This document shows, in pieces, positions 8,430-16,654 of a stretch of 52,620 nt of DNA. Numbering within the stretch: position 1 is the stretch's first letter; each line of letters opens with the position of its first letter. Position numbers and translations under genes: made by a program. The notes beneath the pieces are model-generated. The model worked only from the letters and a program-made list of their open reading frames with translations, searched no databases and was not told the DNA's origin. The DNA is taken from NCBI GenBank assembly GCA_030272815.1, contig JAJSZT010000018.1, positions 1 through 52,620 of the forward strand, read 5' to 3'. This DNA is from Deltaproteobacteria bacterium (GTDB taxonomy: Bacteria; Desulfobacterota; Desulfobacteria; Desulfobacterales; ETH-SRB1).

Positions 8430-9065
8430 GTGTTTGATTTTTTTGCAAAGGGAGGCGTCTTAGTATACCCCATTATCCTTTGCTCAGTGGTGGCCCTGGC
8501 TATTTTTGTGGAAAGGGTCATTTGTTTTGCACGGGTACGCATTCGCGGTTATGGGTTGGTAAAAGAGGTAGCTCAGCATGTAAGAAACGGTAAATCTGCC
8601 AGAGCCCTTGAGCTGTCAAGAGAAAGTAAATCGCCTATGGGCCGGATCTTGGCTGATGCCATTGAGGTTGCAGATCAAGACCCCGAGACTTTAGAAACAG
8701 TTATTATTAACTCAACAGGGGGAGAGGTCAGGGAACTTTCCCGATATCTCCGGACGCTTGCTACTATCGCGAATATTGCCCCGTTGCTCGGTCTTCTCGG
8801 AACGGTTGTCGGCATGATTAAGGCATTTATGGTGATTCAACAAATGGGTGGCAAGGTAAATGCCGCTGTTCTTGCTGGAGGCATCTGGGAGGCTATGCTG
8901 ACCACGGCCCTGGGTCTGTCAGTCGCTCTCCCCACCATGGTAGCTCACAGCTATCTTGTTTCCCGGGTAGACGAGTATGATGCCCAACTCCAAGACGGGA
9001 CCGTCACTTTTATCAAGGCCGTGGGAAAAAGGAAAGGGCACAAAACTGAGAGTCGGGGGACATGA
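8430..9065 (+). CDS. exbB: ExbB/TolQ proton-channel subunit, Ton system I
   Basis: This 211-residue MotA/TolQ/ExbB family protein has an N-terminal membrane helix at about 8-28 (VLVYPIILCSVVALAIFVER). A cytoplasmic loop follows, then two helices around IAPLLGLLGTVVGMIKAF and AMLTTALGLSVALPTMVA, which carry the conserved GLLGTV and TTALGL motifs. With ExbD it forms the proton-driven inner-membrane motor that energises TonB. An AGGAGG-like site precedes GTG/ATG 8430 (AGGAGGTAATAAC). It stands first in an ExbB-ExbD-TonB set directly upstream of the TBDR cluster, so it probably drives those receptors. Confidence 0.93.
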   Translation: MFDFFAKGGVLVYPIILCSVVALAIFVERVICFARVRIRGYGLVKEVAQHVRNGKSARALELSRESKSPMGRILADAIEVADQDPETLETVIINSTGGEVRELSRYLRTLATIANIAPLLGLLGTVVGMIKAFMVIQQMGGKVNAAVLAGGIWEAMLTTALGLSVALPTMVAHSYLVSRVDEYDAQLQDGTVTFIKAVGKRKGHKTESRGT

Positions 9066-9279
9066 AATTTAAGGCTACCGATTTAAGACTGGACATTCTA
9101 CTCTGGATATCGCGCAGGTGAGAAAGTGAGAAAGTGTGCAAAACTACACATCTTTTCGTTCTCATGTTCCAGCGTCACGTAGTCGGCTTGATTAGAAAGT
9201 GTAAATCGTGAAATGAAGGAAGCCAACCGTCAACTGTAAACCGTTAACCGTAAACTGTTACGAAGCAAGGAATGTTATC

Positions 9280-9687
9280 ATGCTGGTTCACCGCAAAAAA
9301 AAGTCGAGCTATCAAGTGCAGATGCCTTTGACATCGCTGATTGATATCGTGTTTCTTCTTTTAATTTATTTTCTCCTTACAACCAATTTCATGGTTGATG
9401 AAGGGATCAAGATCAAACTTCCCCAGGCTAAGGCGGCTGCCCCTCAAACCGAGAAAGTAATTACCGTCTTTGTGGATCAGCAAGGAAGAGCATTTCTCGG
9501 AACAGAGGAAGTTTCTCTTGCCGAACTCTTTAACGGGATTAAAAAAATGATCGGGCAAAACCAGAACAAGCTGGTCGTTATCAGAGCAGATCGGGCAGTA
9601 ATCCTGAACAAGGCCGTAAAGGTTATGGACGTGGTCAAGGCAGCAGGAGCAGGGAGACTTTGCCTGGCCACAGAGAAGGAGTTTTAA
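9280..9687 (+). CDS. exbD: ExbD/TolR subunit, Ton system I
   Basis: A 135-residue protein with a short cytoplasmic N terminus and one membrane helix bearing the conserved PLTSLIDIVFLLLIYFLLTT; the Asp is the proton-carrying residue of ExbD/TolR. A periplasmic domain follows with the usual VVIRADRAV strand. The 214-base gap from ExbB contains low-complexity GTGAGAAAG and CCGTAAACTG words rather than a gene. It overlaps or abuts the TonB gene, as expected for an operon. Confidence 0.93.
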   Translation: MLVHRKKKSSYQVQMPLTSLIDIVFLLLIYFLLTTNFMVDEGIKIKLPQAKAAAPQTEKVITVFVDQQGRAFLGTEEVSLAELFNGIKKMIGQNQNKLVVIRADRAVILNKAVKVMDVVKAAGAGRLCLATEKEF

Positions 9688-9695
9688 TTTTATCC

Positions 9696-10385
9696 GTGAA
9701 ATCTGTGAAATCCGTGTCTAAAACAAAACCCAACTGGCTTCTTCGCGGTCTGATTGGAGTCTCTCTCGCCATCCATCTCCTTATACTCATGCATGTGTCC
9801 GGTATCTACAGGTCAACTGCATTGAGCTATATTGAGATGACCTTGCAGAACGTGTCCAGACCGTCCGCAAGATCTATTCCCAGACCTCGTCACAGGCCCA
9901 AGGAGATAAAGCCGGAGGACGTAAAAAGACTCAAGGTAACCCGTCGCTCTCCTTCTTTTAAGCCGATAAAGGTGGAGCCCGTTGAGAAAAACCTGCCGGA
10001 TACTCTTATGGAAGGAATCGGCATACCGGATATTCCGGATACCCCAGGCCTTAATGTTGCTAACTGGAACCCCGGAGAATTAACAGATTACGGCGATTCC
10101 GAGGCTACCTATCTTGAGATGGTGAGGCTCAAAATAGAAAGACATAAGAAATATCCTGAAACCGCCAGGGCCAAACAGATAGAGGGATTCGTAACCGTAA
10201 GGTTTGTGATCACTCCCCAGGGAGACATCCTGGATGTTGAGATCATCAAGAGTTCCAGGCAAAAATCCCTTGACAAAGCAGCGCTCAAGGCCATTCATGC
10301 CGCGACCCCGTTTCCAAGACCGCCCCGGCATCTTTTCAAAGGTAAGATTCCTCTGGAGCTTACGATTGCTTTTGAGCTGATGTGA
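9696..10385 (+). CDS. tonB: TonB energy transducer, Ton system I
   Basis: The frame opens at TTG 9660 inside exbD. I prefer GTG 9696, after AAGGAG at 9676-9681, though the spacing (14 bases) is long and GTG 9705 or 9714 are possible. One N-terminal helix (LLRGLIGVSLAIHLLILMHV) anchors it in the inner membrane. A Pro/Lys/Arg-rich periplasmic linker follows (about residues 50-110), and the C-terminal TonB domain contains HKKYPETARAKQIEGFVTV and SLDKAALKAI. The C-terminal domain contacts TonB boxes of outer-membrane receptors. The seven receptors in the window are its probable clients. Confidence 0.9.
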   Translation: MKSVKSVSKTKPNWLLRGLIGVSLAIHLLILMHVSGIYRSTALSYIEMTLQNVSRPSARSIPRPRHRPKEIKPEDVKRLKVTRRSPSFKPIKVEPVEKNLPDTLMEGIGIPDIPDTPGLNVANWNPGELTDYGDSEATYLEMVRLKIERHKKYPETARAKQIEGFVTVRFVITPQGDILDVEIIKSSRQKSLDKAALKAIHAATPFPRPPRHLFKGKIPLELTIAFELM

Positions 10386-10464
10386 CAGTATCTGAAGTCA
10401 TAAAAAACGGTTTTAGATAAACACTTTTTTCAAAAAGAAAATTACAACAAAAGGAGGAAAGCAG

Positions 10465-12516
10465 ATGAAGAAATTGAGGAACGAAATGAAGCACAGCGTA
10501 TTTTTTTTACCAATACTCGTAATTGCCATGATGTTTGTGACCCCTGTTTTTGGACATGAACCAGGATCTGTTGAAACAGAGGAAGAACAAAGCAGGGTTT
10601 ATATGAAAATTGGTACAGTTATAGTATCCGAAAAGGTGGGGTATTTAACTACCGCGGATTCTCCTGGCTCTGTTGATGTGATCGGCACAGAACAGCTTGA
10701 AAATGAAAACGTTGATTTTTCCATGCAGGTATTGAAGAAACTTCCAGGCGTATATTACGAAGACTGGAACCAGGGTGTGATTCACGGCACCATCGGCATA
10801 AGGGGCTTTGACCCGAATGTTGACACATCGGTAGCCCTGTATGTGGACGGTATTCCCAATAACCTGTCCAGCGGGTGGATGGACTTGCGCCCCTTTTTTC
10901 CGTTTGAATTGGAACGGATTGAACTCGTCAAAGGAACCTTCGACCCGCGATACGGATTGAACAACATCGCTGGCAATGTGAATGTATTCACCAAGCGGGG
11001 CGGCAACTATACACAGGTCAGACTTCTCCACGGCAGCTTCCAGACGAGTGAGGGCAATACCGTCGTAGCCCGAGAAAAAGACGGCTTTTCCCAGACCTAT
11101 TTTGTAGGCTATCGGCGAACTGACGGTTATCGGGATCATTCTGATGTGAAAAAAGGGGCGGTATCCGGCAAGTGGTTTTATACCTCTGACGATGACAGGT
11201 TAAACGTTGGAGTCATTGCCAGGTTTTTCGATATGGATGCCAACGCACCGGGCTACCTGACCAAGGATCAGTTCAAGAATGATCCCCAGCAAAAACAAGA
11301 ATTTTCCAGGACGGATGGCGGCGTACAGGAAAACCGACAGATTAGCCTGCATCTGGATTATGACTTCACCGATAAGCTTCATTTTGCTTTCAAGACCTAT
11401 ACCCAGGATCTGGAGCGGTCCCGCTGGGTGCGCTTCAGTGAGGCAGGAAGCCAGCAGGAAAGATTCACCGATGAGAGGCAATCCGGTGCAATTTCCACCC
11501 TTACTTATGAAACGGCGGATTGGGGTATCGAAAACCTTAAACTCACATGGGGTGTGGATTATCAGTATCAAGATAGTATATATCAGCGTTGCAAAACCGA
11601 TGACCGTGTACGGCGAGCTGATGGAATCTTTAAGGACTATGACTATCAGCAGTGGTTTTTGGGGAGTTATATTGCGGCTGACACCAAAGTAAACAGGTGG
11701 TTACGATTGACAGGTGCTCTTCGTGTTGACCGTTTTGATGGAGATTTTGAGGATAAAAAAAACAACACCAAGTCTGACATGATAGATTACGACGATATCT
11801 GGCAGCCCAAAGTAGGAATTGTAGTTACTCCGGTTCATGGATACAATCTTTTTGCCAATTGGGGCAGAGCATTCCAAATTGGATCTCACACAGGACGCTT
11901 TAATGCTGATGACCTTGATTATTCAAAAAACGATGGCTGGGAAGCAGGAATAAAGTTATCTCCAGTAAATTGGCTTGCAGCTCGTCTTTCTTATTGGGAG
12001 CAAAACGCTTCGGATGAAATTGCGAAGAATGCGCAGGGAGATCCCGAAAATATAGGTGAAACTGATAGAGACGGATGGGATATCGGGCTTTCTGTGAGTC
12101 CTCACGAGTGGGTTACTTTGTGGGGAGCATACTCAAAAACCAATGCTGTTTACACTGATCCGGGTCCCAAAGCAACATGTAAAGGGAAAGATATTAAAAA
12201 CATCCCTGAGTATGTATCTAAACTTGGAATTGATTTTGAACATTCCGCAGGTTTTTCATCTTCATTATGGTGGGAATCCCAGGGTGATTATCCCATAGAT
12301 AAAGACAACAACTTGCCGCGGGAAGGGGATTATGACGTGGTTAACCTGGACCTGCGATACGATTTCAAGGCGGTGACTTTAGGTTTTCATATCCGGAATC
12401 TTTTTGACGAGGAATACAACGGCTTCGTATGGCGTCAGACTTGGGGAACTCCTGAGACCTGGTTTTCGCCCGGAGATGAAAGAAGCTTCTACGCATCAGT
12501 TACGTTTGAATTCTAA
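10465..12516 (+). CDS. TonB-dependent outer-membrane receptor 1
   Basis: The 683-residue protein starts after AAAGGAGGAAAG with a signal peptide to about residue 30, leaving His31 (HEPG) as the likely mature N terminus. The plug domain (about 50-180) includes QVLKKLPGVYYEDW, IRGFDPN, VDGIPNN and ELERIELVKG. The rest is a 22-strand-type barrel ending in an aromatic residue (ASVTFEF), as outer-membrane insertion requires. Receptor 1 sits just after Ton system I and is followed by a DUF4198 gene. The substrate cannot be read from sequence; metal chelate or tetrapyrrole uptake is inferred from the neighbours. Confidence 0.9.
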   Translation: MKKLRNEMKHSVFFLPILVIAMMFVTPVFGHEPGSVETEEEQSRVYMKIGTVIVSEKVGYLTTADSPGSVDVIGTEQLENENVDFSMQVLKKLPGVYYEDWNQGVIHGTIGIRGFDPNVDTSVALYVDGIPNNLSSGWMDLRPFFPFELERIELVKGTFDPRYGLNNIAGNVNVFTKRGGNYTQVRLLHGSFQTSEGNTVVAREKDGFSQTYFVGYRRTDGYRDHSDVKKGAVSGKWFYTSDDDRLNVGVIARFFDMDANAPGYLTKDQFKNDPQQKQEFSRTDGGVQENRQISLHLDYDFTDKLHFAFKTYTQDLERSRWVRFSEAGSQQERFTDERQSGAISTLTYETADWGIENLKLTWGVDYQYQDSIYQRCKTDDRVRRADGIFKDYDYQQWFLGSYIAADTKVNRWLRLTGALRVDRFDGDFEDKKNNTKSDMIDYDDIWQPKVGIVVTPVHGYNLFANWGRAFQIGSHTGRFNADDLDYSKNDGWEAGIKLSPVNWLAARLSYWEQNASDEIAKNAQGDPENIGETDRDGWDIGLSVSPHEWVTLWGAYSKTNAVYTDPGPKATCKGKDIKNIPEYVSKLGIDFEHSAGFSSSLWWESQGDYPIDKDNNLPREGDYDVVNLDLRYDFKAVTLGFHIRNLFDEEYNGFVWRQTWGTPETWFSPGDERSFYASVTFEF

Positions 12517-12563
12517 GAGCTTTTGCTTTGCAAGGCGGTTTTGCGCACAAGAAGCAAATTTAT

Positions 12564-12595
12564 AAACCACGCAAAGCGAATCTTTCTCGTGGTTT
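12564..12595. other. Intergenic hairpin
   Basis: AAACCACG at 12564-12571 pairs perfectly with CGTGGTTT at 12588-12595, around a 16-base loop. It lies 48 bases after receptor 1. No T-run follows, so it may be a weak terminator or an mRNA-end stabiliser rather than a classical intrinsic terminator. Confidence 0.4.
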
Positions 12596-12759
12596 GATCC
12601 TTACCGGATTTGCAGAAAAGAAATCAGCCATAGAGACCGTTACCCCAATGATAGAGAAAGATGGTCAGTGGAGAGTTTCGGGGTATTTCATCAGGTAACG
12701 CCGCCGAAACAAGCTAGCTGTCGAGAGTATTTGCACATCATTATAATTAGAGGAACCAA

Positions 12760-13476
12760 ATGAAGAAGAACAAGTGCATATTGTTTTGTGTTTCATTTTG
12801 GGCTGCGATCGTTCTGCTTGTTCAGCCGTTGTCTGCCCATGACATGTGGCTGCAGGAGATAGACGGAGGATTTTCAATTGCTCTTGGCCATGAAGGCCAG
12901 ACTGATCCTTATGAGCCTGAAAGGGTCAAGGCTGTCACTGGATACACAGAAAACGGTTGGATTGTCCAACTTCATATCTTTCAAGAGAAAGAAGAATGTA
13001 GGGTTATTACAGATGAGGCCTTTTGCGCTGTCAGCGCCTCACTGGACAACCGGTACTGGCTGAAGACGATAGATGGCTGGGAGAACCAGCGCGAACGTAA
13101 AGGCTTGCAAATTGTTGAAGAGGGTCATTCCTACAAGCATACCAAACACATAGTGAAATGGTGCGATTTTCTTGCCAGGCCCGTCGGACAACGCTTTGAA
13201 ATCGTTCCGCTTAAGGACCCAACCAGCTTGAAGCAAGGGGACAGCTTGCCGGTAAAGGTCTTTTTTGAAGGAAAACCGGCTTTAAAGGCAAGGGTCTCAA
13301 AAACAAGCAGCATGGCAAAAACCCATGATCTCGAACCTGCAAAAGACGAAAGCTCAGTTGTAGTCCAAGTTGGTCCTCCAGGTCTTCAATTGATCAATGC
13401 CAAGCTCGTGGTTCCGGTCAAAGGCAAGCAGGTTATTTGGTTTGCGGCTTCTTTGACCTTCTGTACGACAAAGTAA
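12760..13476 (+). CDS. Periplasmic DUF4198 protein (nickel/cobalt-associated) 1
   Basis: The 238-residue protein has a signal peptide ending LSA before His27, so the mature chain probably begins HDMWLQ. The domain matches DUF4198, with an early H-x-x-W and the central FEIVPLKDPTSLKQGDSLPVKV segment shared with two paralogues in this window. DUF4198 proteins occur beside Ni/Co uptake genes and are thought to bind metal or metal complexes in the periplasm. This copy is the most divergent: its tail (SLTFCTTK) lacks the Y-x-T-Y-V-G-F-S segment of the other two. The gene lies between receptors 1 and 2. Confidence 0.8.
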   Translation: MKKNKCILFCVSFWAAIVLLVQPLSAHDMWLQEIDGGFSIALGHEGQTDPYEPERVKAVTGYTENGWIVQLHIFQEKEECRVITDEAFCAVSASLDNRYWLKTIDGWENQRERKGLQIVEEGHSYKHTKHIVKWCDFLARPVGQRFEIVPLKDPTSLKQGDSLPVKVFFEGKPALKARVSKTSSMAKTHDLEPAKDESSVVVQVGPPGLQLINAKLVVPVKGKQVIWFAASLTFCTTK

Positions 13477-13600
13477 GATTATTAAAGAGGTTTATTAGTA
13501 TTCTGGAAAATGTAGAAATTGTCACTGCGGGAAGGCAGCAGGCAAGGGTTTGCGATCCGCTTTCCTTTAATAAACTCCATCGTGAGGTAAAGGAGGTAAG

Positions 13601-15604
13601 ATGCTAAACAAATGTAGAACCATTTTTCAACTAAATCTTTTTGTGCTGTTAATCATAATATCATTTCAAAATCAGGCATGGTCTGCTGAACCGAGCAAGG
13701 TTCTTAAGCTTGATGATATTACAGTGAGAGAACAATCAAGCAGGGTTTCTCCGCCGCCGCCATCCGCAACCATACTGACAGGTGAAGAGTTGCAGGATAT
13801 ACATGTGGATAAGACATTATATCTTCTGGAAAAGATTCCCGGAGTGGCTATTCAGGATTACAGTCAGGGCGCTGTGGCAAGCCAGTTTGTCATGCGTGGT
13901 TTAAGACTGGGACATAACGTAGGCGCGGCCATTTTTGTGGACGGAGTTCCCCTTAATGAATCAACCTCTCATGGAGATGGATATGCTGACTTTAATGTCG
14001 TCATACCCGAAGATATTGCCTACGTCGAAGTCATCAAAGGGCCTTCATCTGCCCTCTACGGCCAGTTTGCCCGCTCTGGTGTGGTTAATATTGTTACAAA
14101 GCGAAGAGGGGATTTTAGTTTGTATAAATTTGGCTTTGGCGATTGGGATCGTCAGCGCTTTGCCATGTCAACGGGTCATGAAGACGGTGCATTGAGCAAA
14201 GTTTTCGGGGTGGAGCTTTATAGAAGAGAAGGGGCTACAGAGAATTCAGGATGGCTGAGAGGAAATGCTACCGGGAAATTCACATATGACTTTAGCGAAG
14301 ACCTCACGGGATCCCTTGCTCTGAATCTCAATTCCATGGAATGGGATGCCCCTGAATATCTCAGTCAGGCTCAGTGGGATGCCAGGGACTACTGGAGCGG
14401 CAAGCCCCAGGCCGGAGGGGAGAAATACCGGTATGGCGGAAGTGCTAATCTGACATACGATGTAACAGATGATGATTTTGTCAATTTGATGTTCTATGCA
14501 TACAGAAGCAATCTTACCCGCTATCGAGATCGCGACACCCGGGTTGATGAAGAATACCATGACCGGGATATTTATGGAGGAAGCGCCAGTTATGTGTTAA
14601 ATACTCTGCTTGCTGGCATGGAAAACACTCTTACCGTTGGAATTGACGGCCAGGTAGAATTGACGCACACCATTAATGCCGAAAATCCAAGCAGGGTCCG
14701 TACTGCCCGTGAGGATGTAACGGTTGATGGCGATTCAACCCTGAATACATATTCGGTATTTTTTCAGAACCAACTGACGCCTACAGAGGCATGGAAAATC
14801 ACCGTTGGCGGCCGCTATGATCACATGGATGGGAAACTGAAAGACAATCTCGACGGCAAAAAGACCGATATGGAAGACCAGGATATCTTCAGCCCCAAGG
14901 CGGCGGTTGAGTTTACTCCTTTGAGCGGATATACGGTTTTTGCCACCTACGGGGAAGGCTTCAGACTTCCGAGCGGATTCGATAAATTCAAGTATCCGGA
15001 TCTTGAATCTGAAGAATACAAACAGTACGAATTAGGCCTTAAGCTAAACCCGATCCAGAGTTTTCAAGCCACACTGACAGGATTTATCCTTGATGTAGAA
15101 GATGAAATCGTAACTGATGCCGCGGCTGGTACAAAGACAAACCAGGGTGAAACCCGTCGCAAAGGCATTGAACTGGAGTTAGACTATTGTCCTGTGGATC
15201 ATCTCCAGTTGTATGGCAATATTTCCTATACCAAAGGAGAATATAAAGAGTACGTCCATAACGGTGTGGACTATTCCGGAGCTGATATTGATTTGGTCCC
15301 GGATTGGATTTTCAGTCTTGGAGCTCAATGGAAGCCTCCCGAGGGCTTTTTTGCCGGCTTTGACTACCGTTACGTTGGGGAGGGCTATAAAGAAAAATAT
15401 GAAGTCGGCTATACTGGATCAAAAAAGAAGACGATTGACTATTGGGTAGCTGATGCGCAGATAGGATACCAATACAAGATTTATTCGGTTACACTAGATG
15501 CGACAAATATTTTTGACGAGAGATATCCTGCTTATGAGTCAGCATCCTCTTATAGAACAGCAAATCCCAGAGGTTTTTTTGTGACTTTTTCTCTAAGCTA
15601 TTAG
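13601..15604 (+). CDS. TonB-dependent outer-membrane receptor 2
   Basis: A 667-residue receptor with a signal peptide to about residue 28, then DDITVREQSSR as a possible TonB-box region. The plug includes LLEKIPGVAIQDYSQG, MRGLRLGHN, VDGVPLNES and YVEVIKGPSSALYG. The barrel includes YGEGFRLPSGFDKFKYPDL and ends in FVTFSLSY. AAAGGAGGTAAG precedes the ATG. The loop after RLPSG, where receptors 4 and 5 carry Cys/TGA codons, has no Cys here. Substrate unknown. Confidence 0.9.
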   Translation: MLNKCRTIFQLNLFVLLIIISFQNQAWSAEPSKVLKLDDITVREQSSRVSPPPPSATILTGEELQDIHVDKTLYLLEKIPGVAIQDYSQGAVASQFVMRGLRLGHNVGAAIFVDGVPLNESTSHGDGYADFNVVIPEDIAYVEVIKGPSSALYGQFARSGVVNIVTKRRGDFSLYKFGFGDWDRQRFAMSTGHEDGALSKVFGVELYRREGATENSGWLRGNATGKFTYDFSEDLTGSLALNLNSMEWDAPEYLSQAQWDARDYWSGKPQAGGEKYRYGGSANLTYDVTDDDFVNLMFYAYRSNLTRYRDRDTRVDEEYHDRDIYGGSASYVLNTLLAGMENTLTVGIDGQVELTHTINAENPSRVRTAREDVTVDGDSTLNTYSVFFQNQLTPTEAWKITVGGRYDHMDGKLKDNLDGKKTDMEDQDIFSPKAAVEFTPLSGYTVFATYGEGFRLPSGFDKFKYPDLESEEYKQYELGLKLNPIQSFQATLTGFILDVEDEIVTDAAAGTKTNQGETRRKGIELELDYCPVDHLQLYGNISYTKGEYKEYVHNGVDYSGADIDLVPDWIFSLGAQWKPPEGFFAGFDYRYVGEGYKEKYEVGYTGSKKKTIDYWVADAQIGYQYKIYSVTLDATNIFDERYPAYESASSYRTANPRGFFVTFSLSY

Positions 15605-15670
15605 TTTAACTTGATAGTATGGGAATTTCCATTTTTTGGTCAATTTTATTAATAGATTAGAGACTATCAG

Positions 15671-15759
15671 TTTGCAATAATGGTTCGCAGCTTTTAGCTA
15701 ATAAGCTAATAAGCTTAACAGCTAATAAGCTCAACAGCTCGCCCGAAGGGCGCTAACTT
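15671..15759. repeat. AGCTTA-rich spacer repeat, copy 1 (copy 2 at 32788-32875)
   Basis: The unit begins TTGCAATAATGGTTC, continues with AGCTAATAAGCT-type words, and ends GCTCGCCCGAAGGGCGCTAA. Bases 32788-32875 share the same start and end with different internal word counts. CGCCC-GAA-GGGCG is a small perfect hairpin. No coding role is seen. Confidence 0.75.
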
Positions 15760-15780
15760 ACTAATCATAAGGAGAAAAAA

Positions 15781-16572
15781 ATGAAGATTTTTGGAAAAAT
15801 CGTGGGAGCATCTATCCTGAGTTTGGCTTTGATGCTGGGTGTATTCTCTATGCCTGCAAGTGCTCATTTTATATGGATCAATGCTGGTGATTATACACCA
15901 CCAATAAAGACGCCTGTAAGGTTTACCATCGGATGGGGGCATAACTTTGCCAGTCCTGTAGGCAATGTTATGTATAAACAGAAAGGTCTTGAGAAGATAT
16001 ATATGCTCGACCCGGATGGTAATGAACTGAAGATAAAGCCCATCAACGAGATTGAGTTCAGCGTGGAAAAACCATTGAAAAAGAATGGTGCCTATCTACC
16101 CGTGGCTAAGAGAAAAGAAAGTTTCTATACCAAAACTACCAAAGGGCACAAGCTCCAATCCAAAAAAGGTTTGAATGATGTTATTCAATGTAGTTACTGC
16201 GGGATGTATGCAAAGGCGGTAGTTGATGTAGAGAAAGGCGGGGGAAAGAACTTCACCAAACCAGTTGGTCATACTCTTGAGATAGTCCCCCTGGAAGATC
16301 CGGCCAGCCTGAGGGAAGGAGACCATATGCCGGTAAAGGTTCTGTATAACAACGAACCTCTTAAGACAGAACTCTATGCCACGTACGTCGGATTTTCTAC
16401 AGAAAACGCCTGGGCTTATACCACGAAAACGAATAAAGAGGGCATAGGCAGAATAAAGATGCTCAAATCAGGTGTCTGGCTGATCAAGGCTGGTCATACG
16501 GTGCCGTATTCTGATCCTGAGGAATGCGATCAATATTCGTATTCTGCCACGTTGACCTTTGAGGTAAAATAA
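15781..16572 (+). CDS. Periplasmic DUF4198 protein 2
   Basis: The 263-residue protein has a signal peptide ending ASA before His29, giving a mature start HFIWIN. It shares with the copy at 26696 the segments QSKKGLNDVIQCSYCGMYAKA, LEIVPLEDPASLREGD, LYATYVGFSTENAWAYTT and a final TLTFEVK. A C-x-x-C pair and several His are potential metal ligands. In DUF4198 families this type of protein accompanies Ni/Co transport. It stands alone between receptors 2 and 3, after AAGGAG. Confidence 0.83.
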   Translation: MKIFGKIVGASILSLALMLGVFSMPASAHFIWINAGDYTPPIKTPVRFTIGWGHNFASPVGNVMYKQKGLEKIYMLDPDGNELKIKPINEIEFSVEKPLKKNGAYLPVAKRKESFYTKTTKGHKLQSKKGLNDVIQCSYCGMYAKAVVDVEKGGGKNFTKPVGHTLEIVPLEDPASLREGDHMPVKVLYNNEPLKTELYATYVGFSTENAWAYTTKTNKEGIGRIKMLKSGVWLIKAGHTVPYSDPEECDQYSYSATLTFEVK

Positions 16573-16597
16573 AACTTTTATATTCTTTTTACTACAA

Positions 16598-16627
16598 CCC
16601 TCTTCCCCATGTTCTGGGGGAAGAGGG
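16598..16627. terminator. Strong hairpin after the second DUF4198 gene
   Basis: CCCTCTTCCCC at 16598-16608 pairs perfectly with GGGGAAGAGGG at 16617-16627 across an 8-base loop, 26 bases after the stop codon. The stem is strong, but GAGATGTGG rather than a T-run follows, so it may protect the mRNA 3' end or block read-through only partly. Confidence 0.45.
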
Positions 16628-16654
16628 AGATGTGGTTAAGCCAGGAAAGGAACA

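Noticed and set aside
13525-13590. Cobalamin riboswitch before receptor 2
   Set aside because: GTCACTGCGGGAAGGC recalls part of the B12 element, but the rest (GGTGCAAATCC and the 3' B12 box) is missing.
16598-16627. Classical Rho-independent terminator
   Set aside because: The stem is strong but no T-run follows; kept only as a hairpin with modest confidence.
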